Below are positions 54,745 through 63,962 of a DNA stretch of 64,000 nt, in pieces. The notes beneath the pieces are model-generated. The model was not told where the DNA came from. It made no database searches and saw only the letters and a list, made by a program, of their open reading frames with translations. Source of the DNA: Floricoccus penangensis. Lineage in GTDB: Bacteria > Bacillota > Bacilli > Lactobacillales > Streptococcaceae. Where the stretch lies: assembly GCF_001832885.1 (NCBI RefSeq), contig NZ_MKIQ01000031.1, positions 1 through 64,000 of the forward strand, given 5' to 3'. The first letter of the stretch is position 1, and every line of letters begins with the position of its first letter. The position numbers and the translations under genes were made by a program.

Positions 54745-54905
54745 TTAAGTTTTTGTATAATTAATATTTATATTTAATAGTAATATAAAGAACTAAAGAT
54801 AATATAAAAATTCTCCTTAACATAAATCCATAACAATTTAAACAATCGTTTGCTTAAAATAGAAGTAAAACTGCTTATTCAAAGTACGAATAAACAGTTA
54901 AAAAA

Positions 54906-56249
54906 TTATTTAATATTACTTACAAAAAATTTTTTCAATAATATAAAGTTTAGGATGAAAATTAAGCATTCAGATGTAGGTTGGCTAAGCCATAAGCCAT
55001 TATTCCCTAAAAATAATGGAAGTGACATGATTAGTACTGGATAGATGATCAACTGTCTCAATATATTAGAGGCAGTAGCAAATTTTGCCTTTCCAATCAA
55101 TGATAAAATCATAGGAACCATTGAATTAAAGGCAACTAAAGGTAAAAGAAGATTGTAAAGTCTTAAACCATTTGCAGATATTGCCCTAAGATTTGCATCA
55201 GTTGAAAATATTGATACCATTTGACTTGAGAAAAATTGGATGGCTATCCAAGCAATAACTAAAAATAAGCTCGCAAATTTCAAAGAATTAAAGAAAGTTT
55301 TATTAACTCTTTCTGAATTTTTTTGTGCCACATTGTAAGATAAAATTGGCATTATTCCTTGATTAATTCCACTTACAACCATCATTATGAGCATTGTTAT
55401 AGATGATATTGTTGCCATTGCACCAATATATAATACCCCTCCATAATTTTGAAAGGCAAAATTTGATATAACCTGTGATATAGAAATAGACAGTTGTGTG
55501 AACATTGGTACCATTCCAACAGAAAAAATTCCTGAAATAATAATTTTATCTAATCTAAAATCATTTCTTTTAGCTTTTATGATAGATTTTGATCTATTCA
55601 TATAAATTAAGCTAATAAGCATTACTAGAATTTGCGAAATAATAGTTGCCACTGCAGCTCCTTTTATTCCCCAGCCAAATGAAAACAAGAAAATCCAGTC
55701 AAGTACTATATTGAATACTGCACCCGTTAACATGATTAAAGAAGCAATATTAGGACTTCCATCTCCTCTTATTAAGACAGGTAGAGCAAAGCTAAGTATT
55801 GAAAATATTGTCCCAAGCATTAAAGTTGAAATAAAGTCGTCTGCATAACCATAAATTTCTGGTCTTATTCCAATTAAATTAAAAATTGCATCTTTAAATA
55901 AATAGTAAAAAATTGTAATTAATAATCCAGAAATTACTGAAATAGTAAGGGCATTTCCAACTACTTTTTTTGCTTTGGATTTATCAGCTTGACCTAAAGC
56001 CATGGAAATTTGTGCAAGTGAACCAAAGGCTATACAAGCTGCAACTGCCATTACTATGGTTGTTATAGGCATTGTTGCACCAATACCTGAGAGTGCTAGA
56101 CCTCCTTTATGGTCTGGTAAATTTCCTATAAATGCTCTATCAATCATGACATAAGCAGCATTTATGATAAGTCCTATTATTGCAGGCATTGAGTATTTGA
56201 AAATTAATTTATTAACTGGTCCATTTCCCAGTTCTTCTACTTGATTCAT
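54906..56249 (-). CDS. MATE-family efflux transporter
   Basis: 447 residues with about twelve transmembrane segments, arranged in two bundles. MPAIIGLIINAAYVMIDRAFIG near the start and MLTGAVFNIVLDWIFLFSF in helix 5-6 are typical of the DinF/MepA-like branch. Sodium- or proton-driven drug export. RBS AAGGAG. Downstream of an Rrf2 regulator whose likely operator lies in both promoters. Confidence 0.9.
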   Translation of the reverse strand: MNQVEELGNGPVNKLIFKYSMPAIIGLIINAAYVMIDRAFIGNLPDHKGGLALSGIGATMPITTIVMAVAACIAFGSLAQISMALGQADKSKAKKVVGNALTISVISGLLITIFYYLFKDAIFNLIGIRPEIYGYADDFISTLMLGTIFSILSFALPVLIRGDGSPNIASLIMLTGAVFNIVLDWIFLFSFGWGIKGAAVATIISQILVMLISLIYMNRSKSIIKAKRNDFRLDKIIISGIFSVGMVPMFTQLSISISQVISNFAFQNYGGVLYIGAMATISSITMLIMMVVSGINQGIMPILSYNVAQKNSERVNKTFFNSLKFASLFLVIAWIAIQFFSSQMVSIFSTDANLRAISANGLRLYNLLLPLVAFNSMVPMILSLIGKAKFATASNILRQLIIYPVLIMSLPLFLGNNGLWLSQPTSECLIFILNFILLKKFFVSNIK

Positions 56250-56282
56250 TTCATCTCCTTTTATAGATATTATAGAGTTAAA

Positions 56283-56294
56283 TTATCGCTAATT
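56283..56294. promoter_or_regulatory. Shared motif in the MATE and rrf2 promoters
   Basis: TTATCGCTAATT here, and TTATCGTTAATT on the minus strand at 56742-56753 upstream of rrf2: 11 of 12 bases agree, in opposite orientation, each within about 35 nt of a start codon. A probable Rrf2 binding site. Confidence 0.5.
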
Positions 56295-56333
56295 ATAAAT
56301 AATAAAAAGTAAAGATTAATCTCTACCTATTAT

Positions 56334-56726
56334 TTATAAACCTTCTAATTCGGATAGTTTTTGTAATTTAAGATAATCCCACATGGCAATTTCAGCAGCT
56401 TCTAAAGTTGTATTTATAGGGCACTTATTCTCCTCATTACCACTTAGGCACTCCTTATTATCAGCTACTCCTTCTGTTGCCTTTATAACGTCAAAAAAAG
56501 TAATGTCATTAAAGTTTGCCCCAAGCTTGTAGCCACCTTTTACACCTGATACAGAACGAACTAAATTTTCTTTTGCCAGTAGGGTTAAAATTTTTGATAA
56601 ATATGATGGTGAAACTTCAAATTTCTCAGCTAATTCATTTATTGTCAGATTAACCTTGTTAGCATTATTTTGCACCATGTAAGTCATGACATGTAAGCCA
56701 ATATTTGTAGCTTTAGTAAACTTCAT
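56334..56726 (-). CDS. Rrf2-family regulator
   Basis: 130 residues. Winged helix with NKVNLTINELAEKFEVSPSYLSKILTLL (about 22-49) and SVSGVKGGYKL (wing). Cysteines in NKECLSGN and ENKCPI (about 92-105) fit the Fe-S or redox-sensing region of Rrf2 proteins, though only two are present instead of three. Upstream of the MATE gene, so likely controls it. Confidence 0.85.
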   Translation of the reverse strand: MKFTKATNIGLHVMTYMVQNNANKVNLTINELAEKFEVSPSYLSKILTLLAKENLVRSVSGVKGGYKLGANFNDITFFDVIKATEGVADNKECLSGNEENKCPINTTLEAAEIAMWDYLKLQKLSELEGL

Positions 56727-56812
56727 ATTTTACCTTCTTTCAATTAACGATAAACACAGTCTATAATATCTTTTGAATTAAGTCAAGAAAAAAGATAAGC
56801 TATCAACTTATC

Positions 56813-57370
56813 TTAATCTTCTTCCTCCATGGCAACTGTACGAGCAATGTTTTGTTTGATTAGTTTAATTTTCTTACGACGATCACCAAAATAATATCCA
56901 ATAGATACTGCTACAGGAGATAGTATATTACTCAAATTAAAGTCAAAAAATGATTTTTTAAAAGTTATGATATTCATAATTCCGACAAGAATAATGAAAA
57001 AAATAAAATAATATATAGAAAATTTAAGGGAAGTAAGTTTTGCTTTTTTTTCATACTCCTCAAACTGATTTGGCTCTATAGTAATAAAATTTAATCTCGC
57101 TTTTTCAACAGCATGAGATACGTAATATTCTATTCCACCTACATAAATTGTCATGTTTAATAAAATTAGTAATTGAACCAAATTTCCATTAATTCTTGGA
57201 TAAAAAATCACTAACAATACATTAGATATTACAATGTAAGCACTTGAAAAAATCAAAGTATTATTACCTATTCGATTAATTTCCTTTTCTGTATATTCGT
57301 CAATTGGTCCTTCAATCTTATAAAATTTTCTTATTATCTTTAACCATAAGTTATCTTTTACTTCATTCAT
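56813..57370 (-). CDS. DUF3278 membrane protein, paralogue 3
   Basis: 185 residues. Signature N-terminus LWLKIIRKFYKIEGPIDEYT shared with the two upstream genes, then two pairs of transmembrane helices and a cytoplasmic link. Starts after AAGGAGATG-like site. Last gene of the XRE-DUF3278 operon. Family function unknown. Confidence 0.85.
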   Translation of the reverse strand: MNEVKDNLWLKIIRKFYKIEGPIDEYTEKEINRIGNNTLIFSSAYIVISNVLLVIFYPRINGNLVQLLILLNMTIYVGGIEYYVSHAVEKARLNFITIEPNQFEEYEKKAKLTSLKFSIYYFIFFIILVGIMNIITFKKSFFDFNLSNILSPVAVSIGYYFGDRRKKIKLIKQNIARTVAMEEED

Positions 57371-57396
57371 AACAACATCTCCTTTTGAAAATATAA

Positions 57397-57918
57397 TTAA
57401 TCAATATTTACTTCCTCAAACGACTTTCTCATAATATTGAGTCTTACAAGATACATGTTTGTTCCAGCTACAAATGACCAAAGTATTGAACCAATGATGT
57501 CTTTAGTATTCAGGCTTTTTTCAATAAGAAATGTAAGCATACATAAGAAAATAAATAAAATTATCGCAGCTATGAAACTTTTTTTTACATCTTTTTTTAT
57601 CATTTTGTTAGATACAATCTGATTAACTCCAGCATTATAAGCCATTAGTTTTGTTATTTGTGTTGATGTATAAATAGCTAATAAAAATATTCCAAAGACT
57701 AGCGAAATTAAGGCAATAGATAGAAAAACTTTTCTGTCTAAAAAGAACCAAGCTAATAGTAATATTATAAAATCAATGGCTAAATACGCGGTAGATAATA
57801 GAAAGTCAACTTTTCCAATTTGATTTATTTCTTCCACAGTATATTTACTGGTTGGCTCCTTTATTTTATATATTTTTTTAACATTTTTTATCCAAAATGT
57901 TTCTTTTTCCTTCCCCAT
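57397..57918 (-). CDS. DUF3278 membrane protein, paralogue 2
   Basis: 173 residues. N-terminal FWIKNVKKIYKIKEPTSKYT with the same pattern as its neighbours but diverged (EPTSKYTVEEINQIG). About four transmembrane helices. Middle gene of the operon, 23-27 nt from each neighbour. Confidence 0.85.
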   Translation of the reverse strand: MGKEKETFWIKNVKKIYKIKEPTSKYTVEEINQIGKVDFLLSTAYLAIDFIILLLAWFFLDRKVFLSIALISLVFGIFLLAIYTSTQITKLMAYNAGVNQIVSNKMIKKDVKKSFIAAIILFIFLCMLTFLIEKSLNTKDIIGSILWSFVAGTNMYLVRLNIMRKSFEEVNID

Positions 57919-57941
57919 AATACGCTCCCTTTGATATTAAA

Positions 57942-58502
57942 TTAATCTTCTTCCATTAATTCAGTTTCTCTGATTGATTTTTTAACACTGCTTCGTCTAA
58001 GTAAATACATTAATATTCCCCAAATAATTCCAAAAAATATTGTAGGAATAATGTTCTTTAAACTAAATACTTTAGACCAACCTCCTTCATCAAATCCAAT
58101 AGCTGTAAAAAATATATCCGTTAAGAGAAGAAAAGAGGTAAAAACAATTGAGGAAAAGAAAATATTTTTTCTTGAACTCCTCATAACACTTTTATAATCT
58201 TTTTCTTGAAAAGCAAAGCCAACTTTATATTTGTTCATCAAGTATGGTATAAAGGTACCAATTATAATTATATAAACAAGAGAATAAATAATTATTGCAA
58301 CTGGAAAATTTTCATAATCTAGATAATACCAAGCTATTAATAGAAGTGGGACACTTATAAAAATATAAATTTCAGAGATAATGAATCCAAAGTTTCCAAT
58401 CCTATTTATAGATTTCTCAATATATTCATCTATTGGGCCTTCAATTCCATAAAATTTCCTAACAAGCTTAACCCATAATGTTTCACTATTATCTTTTTTC
58501 AT
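57942..58502 (-). CDS. DUF3278 membrane protein, paralogue 1
   Basis: 186 residues. TLWVKLVRKFYGIEGPIDEYIEKSINRIGN at the N-terminus, then four transmembrane helices. DUF3278 proteins are known from streptococci, often next to small XRE regulators as here. Its start follows the XRE stop by one or two bases. Function unknown. Confidence 0.88.
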   Translation of the reverse strand: MKKDNSETLWVKLVRKFYGIEGPIDEYIEKSINRIGNFGFIISEIYIFISVPLLLIAWYYLDYENFPVAIIIYSLVYIIIIGTFIPYLMNKYKVGFAFQEKDYKSVMRSSRKNIFFSSIVFTSFLLLTDIFFTAIGFDEGGWSKVFSLKNIIPTIFFGIIWGILMYLLRRSSVKKSIRETELMEED

Positions 58503-58503
58503 C

Positions 58504-58707
58504 TTAGTCTACCTCATTCCTACTATCCCAAAATAGAGTATTAAGATCCGTTTCAAGAATTTCTGCAATTCTGATACACAAATCTAAAGACGGATTGTAT
58601 TTGTCATTTTCAATCATATTGATAGTTTGCCTGGCTACTCCAGCTTCCTTGGCCAAAACTTGCTGGGATATTTTCAGGTTTTTTCGATACTCACGCACCT
58701 TATTCAT
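58504..58707 (-). CDS. Small XRE-family regulator (YozG-like)
   Basis: 67 residues, only a helix-turn-helix: KISQQVLAKEAGVARQTINMIENDKYNPSLDLCIRIAEIL (about 11-50), ending NTLFWDSRNEVD. First gene of the DUF3278 operon. Two palindromic sites around its promoter suggest autoregulation. Confidence 0.88.
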   Translation of the reverse strand: MNKVREYRKNLKISQQVLAKEAGVARQTINMIENDKYNPSLDLCIRIAEILETDLNTLFWDSRNEVD

Positions 58708-58738
58708 TTTTAAACCTCTTTATTATATTTCTGGAAAT

Positions 58739-58802
58739 GTCATATATATATGACTTAATTAAATATTATCATTATTTTATTTTTTGTCAACTATATATGA
58801 CA
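58739..58802. promoter_or_regulatory. Paired XRE operators around divergent promoters
   Basis: Site 1: GTCATATATATATGAC (58739-58754), perfect 16-bp palindrome. Site 2: TGTCA-N8-TGACA (58785-58802). Site 2 contains the XRE -35 (TTGACA, minus strand, 58785-58790, then TAATAT); site 1 lies in the leader. The EEP-family gene starts 71 nt beyond site 2, so it may be co-regulated. Confidence 0.6.
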
Positions 58803-58872
58803 AAATTAGAACATTTTTCATTTACTTACTTTTTTCATATCTATGATAAAATATAAAAATAGGAGAACTTAG

Positions 58873-59937
58873 ATGACATTACTTTATACATTACTTGCAA
58901 TTATTGCTTTTATACTACTTATTTTCATTGTTTACATTGCTTATCTTTTCATTTCATATAAGCGACTTCCAGATAAACAGAATCTCAAAAGCGAGATACG
59001 AAACACTACTAAATTAAAAATAGATACAAGCTACCGAGCACTAACCTTCAATATAGGTTACGGTGCATATTCCGCAGATTATAGCTTCTTTATGGAAGGT
59101 GGAGAAAGTTCTAGAGCATATAGCCCCGAGGCTGTGAAAGAAAATATAAATGGACAACTGCAAGAAATTGAAAGTGTTAATCCTGATTTAATTTTCTTAC
59201 AAGAAGTTGACATAAAAGGACATCGTTCAAAAATGGTCAATGAAGTTCAATTTTTCAATGATAATCTACCCGACTATTCAAGCGTTTTTTCACAAAACTA
59301 TAATTCAGCTTACTTGTTTTACCCATTCACTAAACCAATAGGAAGTGCCAAATCCGGTATCTTAACCCTAGCAAAAGCAAAACTTGAAGACTCTGTTAGA
59401 TATTCACTGCCTATTGATACTGATTTCAATAAATTAATGGACTTGGATAGATGTTTCTCAGCTTCAAAAATTCCCTTAGAAAATGGGAAATATCTGCAAA
59501 TTCTCAATACTCATGTATCAGCTTACAGCAAAAACGCAGAAGTAAAAATGGAACAATTTGCAAAGTTATTCAACTTTATTGATAAAAGCTATCAAGATGG
59601 TAATTATGTTATTGTAGGTGGAGATTTCAATCATGATATTATTGGAAATAGCCCACAACTATTTAATGGTACAGATAAACGCGAACAATGGGAACAACCA
59701 TTCCCATTTGAAAATATACCTGAAGGATTTACACTTTTTGTTAATGGACTTGCTGAAGCAATGATTCCCACAGCACGAAGCCTGAATATTCCTTATCAAA
59801 AAAGTGAAAGCAAATTAATGATAATAGATGGATTCCTTGTTTCTAATAATATTAAAGTTGGATCAATCCACGCTATGGATTTGGAATTTGCGCATTCTGA
59901 TCATAATCCTGTATATATGGATTTTAAATTAATATAG
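58873..59937 (+). CDS. Membrane-anchored endonuclease/exonuclease/phosphatase-family protein
   Basis: 354 residues. N-terminal transmembrane helix (about 5-27), then an EEP domain: TFNIGYGAYS, DLIFLQEVD (metal-binding Glu), LQILNTHVSAY, VIVGGDFNHD and AHSDHNPVYMDF. Similar to membrane-anchored sphingomyelinase/DNase-like or inositol-phosphatase-like members; substrate unknown. The domain likely faces outward. RBS AGGAG. Confidence 0.85.
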   Translation: MTLLYTLLAIIAFILLIFIVYIAYLFISYKRLPDKQNLKSEIRNTTKLKIDTSYRALTFNIGYGAYSADYSFFMEGGESSRAYSPEAVKENINGQLQEIESVNPDLIFLQEVDIKGHRSKMVNEVQFFNDNLPDYSSVFSQNYNSAYLFYPFTKPIGSAKSGILTLAKAKLEDSVRYSLPIDTDFNKLMDLDRCFSASKIPLENGKYLQILNTHVSAYSKNAEVKMEQFAKLFNFIDKSYQDGNYVIVGGDFNHDIIGNSPQLFNGTDKREQWEQPFPFENIPEGFTLFVNGLAEAMIPTARSLNIPYQKSESKLMIIDGFLVSNNIKVGSIHAMDLEFAHSDHNPVYMDFKLI

Positions 59938-59940
59938 ACA

Positions 59941-59973
59941 AAAACGATTCAGTTATTGCAACTGAATCGTTTT
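59941..59973. terminator. Bidirectional terminator
   Basis: 14-bp perfect stem (59941-59954 with 59960-59973), loop ATTGC, between convergent genes. Confidence 0.88.
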
Positions 59974-59976
59974 ATA

Positions 59977-60906
59977 TTAACTATTTAATGCTAAAAATTC
60001 ATTTATTAAATCTTGATTTTCTGTAAACTTGAAATGAATTCTTCCATCTGGCATTCCTTGATTTTGACCAGTGACTAAGACAACTGGTTGACCATTTTGA
60101 TAACAAAACAGATATAACCATCCAGAATTTTTTGCTCCACTAATGTATCTATAAGTTGCTACTACAACATAGTCAGCATTGCCAGTACCGTCAGACGAAA
60201 ATACCATACTCACAGGTTGATCATTAACAGAAAAGCCAACTACTCCAATATCACTTGGTAAAGAAAGACCAAAGAAATTTATATCCTGTCCGACTTTTCC
60301 TTGAAGGTATGGTTGTTGATTCATACTTGCACTCCAGTTTTGCATGAAACTTGCTAACTCCGTATCTTTTTGATTGTTCCATAAAGTAGACTTAGGTGTG
60401 CTTTCTTTTGATTCTGCTTTTGACTCCTCTGGAGTCTCTTTTTTTGTTTCTGAATTAGTAACTGGTGTTGAAGAAGTTGATGCATCAGCAGTACTTTCTT
60501 TACTCTTATCTTTTTCACTACTGTTACTTACTGAAACTTTTTTGACTTTTAACTTCACTTCTTCAGCATAATCAAATTTAGATTCAGATGAAGAAAATTT
60601 ACTTCCTGGCTCTGGTTGCTGATCGATAACCTTATAATTCTCCATATTCTTTTGGGTTATAGCTGTACCATCTTCATTTTCAATAATAAATTTAACCTTG
60701 ACTTCTCCTTTTGAGCTTTTATATGTTTCTTCAGCTTCACCACTATCTGAAATAGTTATATAGGAGTTTTTCAAGTTTACTCCTTTATAGTCCTTTAAGG
60801 TGTACTCATCACTCTTTGCCTTAGTATCATCCTTTCCCTTACAACCAGTAAATATCATCATGCAAAACAACATTACCAAACTTAAAACAGCTACTTTCCT
60901 TTTCAT
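59977..60906 (-). CDS. Lipoprotein with PASTA-like domain and DUF4767-like domain
   Basis: 309 residues. Lipobox MIFTGC gives the lipidated Cys near 22. N-terminal domain (YTLKDYKGVNL...VIDQQPEPGS) is the same as in the lipoprotein at 27081. A Ser/Lys/Glu linker follows; the C-terminal domain (about 175-305) with SFMQNWSASMNQQ and GKVGQDINFFGLSLP resembles DUF4767. So a common N-terminal module is joined to different C-terminal domains at two places. Confidence 0.78.
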   Translation of the reverse strand: MKRKVAVLSLVMLFCMMIFTGCKGKDDTKAKSDEYTLKDYKGVNLKNSYITISDSGEAEETYKSSKGEVKVKFIIENEDGTAITQKNMENYKVIDQQPEPGSKFSSSESKFDYAEEVKLKVKKVSVSNSSEKDKSKESTADASTSSTPVTNSETKKETPEESKAESKESTPKSTLWNNQKDTELASFMQNWSASMNQQPYLQGKVGQDINFFGLSLPSDIGVVGFSVNDQPVSMVFSSDGTGNADYVVVATYRYISGAKNSGWLYLFCYQNGQPVVLVTGQNQGMPDGRIHFKFTENQDLINEFLALNS

Positions 60907-60975
60907 GTATTACTATCCTTTGCCCTTTAATATTCTAAATAAATTATATCATAATTGTTTGTCATTAATAATATA

Positions 60976-61000
60976 CAAAAAAACTCCCTTTCGGGAGTTT
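60976..61000 (-). terminator. Terminator after rplS
   Basis: AAACTCCC-loop-GGGAGTTT (60981-60988, 60993-61000) then T-run on the minus strand; 20 nt past the rplS stop. Confidence 0.85.
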
Positions 61001-61019
61001 CCATCTATCGTAAGATATC

Positions 61020-61367
61020 TTAACGACGGATTTCTTTAATACGAGCTGCTTTACCTTGTAATGCACGCAAGTAGTAAAGTTTAGCACGACGTACTTTACC
61101 GTAACGTACTACTTCAATTTTGTCTACACGTGGAGTGTGTAATGGGAATGTACGTTCCACACCAACACCGTTTGAAATTTTACGAACTGTATAAGTTTCG
61201 CTGATTCCAGCACCACGACGTTTAATTACAACACCTTCAAATAACTGAATACGTTCGCGAGTTCCTTCGACAACTTTCGCGTGAACACGTACAGTGTCAC
61301 CAGGACGGAAAGCAGGGATGTCGCTACGTAATTGACCTTCTGTTAAAGCTTCGATTAATGGATTCAT
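61020..61367 (-). CDS. rplS: 50S ribosomal protein L19
   Basis: 115 residues, full length. [57 protein letters not shown] and [21 protein letters not shown] are conserved L19 blocks. Codon use differs from its neighbours (fewer rare codons), as expected for a highly expressed gene. Own strong promoter and a hairpin leader. Confidence 0.98.
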   Translation of the reverse strand: MNPLIEALTEGQLRSDIPAFRPGDTVRVHAKVVEGTRERIQLFEGVVIKRRGAGISETYTVRKISNGVGVERTFPLHTPRVDKIEVVRYGKVRRAKLYYLRALQGKAARIKEIRR

Positions 61368-61422
61368 TTTTTCTATTCTCCTTCTCGATAATCTTATAAT
61401 TCTATTTTTACAGCGGATTACC

Positions 61423-61486
61423 TGTGATATTTTTATATGTCCATCACATACCTGTCTACTATATCAAAATGATATTTCAATGTCAA
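61423..61486 (-). promoter_or_regulatory. rplS promoter and structured leader
   Basis: Minus strand -35 TTGACA (61481-61486), 17-bp spacer, -10 TATAGT (61458-61463). In the leader, TGTGAT (61423-61428) pairs with ATCACA (61443-61448), and ACAG/CTGT could form a competing stem. This may be the L19 leader RNA bound by its own product; evidence is positional. Confidence 0.5.
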
Positions 61487-61515
61487 GACACTTACAATCA
61501 TTCCTTCTAATGAAT

Positions 61516-61944
61516 TTACATATCCCAAGACATGGTAAACTCTTTTTCATTATTATCTTCATCAATATTTTCAGACTCTATAACAAAACCTGCCTTTTTA
61601 TAGAAATCTATCGCTGAAGTATTTTTTTCATAGACACTGAGTTTTAAGCTAGGTTTTATTTCTTTAATATAATCAAGTAATTGACTTCCTATACCTTTAG
61701 CTTGATAGTCATTTCTTACAAAGATTCCAGCAATATAGTTATCTGTTAGCCCTACAAAGCCAACTATCACTCCATCAGTTTCTTCTTCAAAAACATAAAC
61801 CTCTGCCTGCGGTAAAATTTCCTTTACCATTTCAAAATTATTTTTCCAATAATCTTCTGGAATAAAATCATGTGCTGAAATATTTGTATCAAGCCAGAGC
61901 TTCATAATATCAGTCAAATCATTTTCTTCAAATTTTCTTATCAT
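61516..61944 (-). CDS. GNAT acetyltransferase
   Basis: 142 residues. MIRKFEENDLTDIMKLWLDTN is the start of the AttT/YhhY-like group; acetyl-CoA loop QAKGIGSQLL (about 83-92) and NTSAIDFYKKAGFVI. I start at 61944 with GGGAGG upstream. Alone between rplS and trpA. Substrate unknown. Confidence 0.85.
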   Translation of the reverse strand: MIRKFEENDLTDIMKLWLDTNISAHDFIPEDYWKNNFEMVKEILPQAEVYVFEEETDGVIVGFVGLTDNYIAGIFVRNDYQAKGIGSQLLDYIKEIKPSLKLSVYEKNTSAIDFYKKAGFVIESENIDEDNNEKEFTMSWDM

Positions 61945-61993
61945 AGTCAAACCTCCCATTCAAGAAATAATTATAGCATGATTTTTCTTTCAA

Positions 61994-62758
61994 TTATTTA
62001 ACATCCACTGCCTTAGAAATAAAGTCAGCTACTTCTTCTGTGTCTCCTTCATAAAGTTTTTCTACTATATAAGAACCCACAATTACACCATCTGATACCT
62101 TATCAAAACGTTTTACATCTTCAAGAGTAGAAACACCAAATCCTGTAACTACTGGGATTGGAGAAAGCGCCTTAAGGTCTGCTAAATGCTTATCTAAGCT
62201 ATCTTCATAAGAGTTTTTGCTTCCGGTAACACCATTTATTGACACTGCATAGATGAAACCTTCAGCATCCTTGACCAACTGTTCCTGACGCGTCTTATCA
62301 GTCGATAGAGAGACCAGTCTGACAAAAGCGATATCGGAAGTATCCACGTATTTGCTAACGAAATCCTCATGTTCATAAGGAAGATCTGGAATTATCACTC
62401 CCTTAACGGCTGTTCCTTTCAAGGCTTCAAAAAAGTTTTCAATACCGTACTGGTAGATTGGATTGAAGTAAGACATGATAACAAGAGGTGTGTCAGTTTC
62501 AATGCTTTTTAACTTATCAATAATCTTGCTTAAGCTTGTGCCATGTGCCAAACTCCTAAGTCCTGCCAACTCAATTACTGGACCGTCTGCGACTGGGTCA
62601 GAAAAAGGAACTCCAATCTCAATTGCTGAAACTCCAAGATCCGAGAGAAATTTGACTGTTTCTTCTAATCCATCAAGCCCATTTTGATGGTCCCCAGCCA
62701 TAATGTAAGGAATGAACACTTTATTTTTTTCAGATAATTTTTTTGTCAAAGTTTTCAT
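61994..62758 (-). CDS. trpA: Tryptophan synthase alpha chain
   Basis: 254 residues. [43 protein letters not shown] with catalytic Glu and Asp, [14 protein letters not shown], and [10 protein letters not shown] and [12 protein letters not shown]. Converts indole-3-glycerol phosphate to indole, passed to TrpB. Start at 62758 (MKTLTKKL) after AAAGGTGAAAATTAAT; the stop of trpB overlaps the region, so coupled translation. Confidence 0.97.
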   Translation of the reverse strand: MKTLTKKLSEKNKVFIPYIMAGDHQNGLDGLEETVKFLSDLGVSAIEIGVPFSDPVADGPVIELAGLRSLAHGTSLSKIIDKLKSIETDTPLVIMSYFNPIYQYGIENFFEALKGTAVKGVIIPDLPYEHEDFVSKYVDTSDIAFVRLVSLSTDKTRQEQLVKDAEGFIYAVSINGVTGSKNSYEDSLDKHLADLKALSPIPVVTGFGVSTLEDVKRFDKVSDGVIVGSYIVEKLYEGDTEEVADFISKAVDVK

Positions 62759-62759
62759 A

Positions 62760-63962
62760 TTAATTTTCACCTTTCTCTGCTAGTATCTTACGAACTTGAT
62801 CAACGTCCTTATCACCACGACCAGATAAGTTAACGATCATAGTAGCATCGGGACCTAATTCTTTTGCTAGTTTGATAGCATACGCCACAGCATGTGAACT
62901 TTCAAGTGCTGGAATAATACCTTCTTTTTGACTTAATAAGACAAAGGCTTCCAAGGCTTCTTTATCAGTAGCACTTTCATATTTAGCACGACCAGTTTCA
63001 TTAAAGTGACAATGTTCAGGTCCTAAACCAGGATAATCAAGACCTGCAGAAATTGAATATGCTTCTATAATTTGTCCATTTTCATCCTGTAAAATATCCA
63101 TAAGTGTACCGTGAAGAACACCTGGTTTACCTTTAGTGATTGTTGCAGCGTGTTCATTTGTATCAAGCCCAAGACCTGCAGCTTCAACCCCGTAAAATGC
63201 AACTTCTTCATCATCTACAAAAGGATAGAATAGACCAATTGCATTACTTCCGCCACCTACACAAGCAACAAGAGCATCTGGTAATTTACCTTCAGCTTCT
63301 AAAATTTGTTTTCTTGCTTCACGACCAATAACAGATTGGTAATCACGCACAATTTCAGGATATGGATGTGGTCCAAGAGCACTTCCAATTACATAATGAG
63401 TGTCTTCAACCTGAGTAGCCCACGCGCGTAGGGCTGCATTTACCGCGTCTTTTAACACGCTTGATCCATCAGTAACTGATACAACTTTTCCACCAAGAAG
63501 CTCAATTCTAAATACATTAAGAGCTTGACGTTTTACATCTTCTGCTCCCATATAAATAGTACATTCCATCCCGAACAAAGCTGCTGCTGTCGCTGTCGCA
63601 ACTCCGTGTTGCCCAGCTCCCGTTTCAGCAATAATCTTATTTTTACCCATTTTTTTAGCCAGTAAAACTTGACCTAAAGCATTGTTAATCTTATGAGCAC
63701 CTGTGTGGTTAAGATCTTCACGCTTCAAATAAATCTTAGCACCACCAGCATATTCAGTAAGGTTCTTAGCATAATAAAGAGGATTTTCTCGTCCAACATA
63801 GTTTTTCAAAAGATTATCAAATTCCTTTTGAAATTCCGGATCATTCTTGCTTTCTTCATAGGTCTCTTGAAGCTCCTTGACGGCTGCCATCAAAGATTCA
63901 GGAATAAATTGTCCCCCAAATTCTCCGTAAAAGCCTTTTGCATCTGGATTAGAATACGTCAT
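62760..63962 (-). CDS. trpB: Tryptophan synthase beta chain
   Basis: 400 residues. [18 protein letters not shown] with the pyridoxal-phosphate Lys, [30 protein letters not shown] and [13 protein letters not shown]. Joins indole and serine to tryptophan. Ends immediately before trpA; the upstream trp genes are probably just outside the window. Confidence 0.98.
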   Translation of the reverse strand: MTYSNPDAKGFYGEFGGQFIPESLMAAVKELQETYEESKNDPEFQKEFDNLLKNYVGRENPLYYAKNLTEYAGGAKIYLKREDLNHTGAHKINNALGQVLLAKKMGKNKIIAETGAGQHGVATATAAALFGMECTIYMGAEDVKRQALNVFRIELLGGKVVSVTDGSSVLKDAVNAALRAWATQVEDTHYVIGSALGPHPYPEIVRDYQSVIGREARKQILEAEGKLPDALVACVGGGSNAIGLFYPFVDDEEVAFYGVEAAGLGLDTNEHAATITKGKPGVLHGTLMDILQDENGQIIEAYSISAGLDYPGLGPEHCHFNETGRAKYESATDKEALEAFVLLSQKEGIIPALESSHAVAYAIKLAKELGPDATMIVNLSGRGDKDVDQVRKILAEKGEN

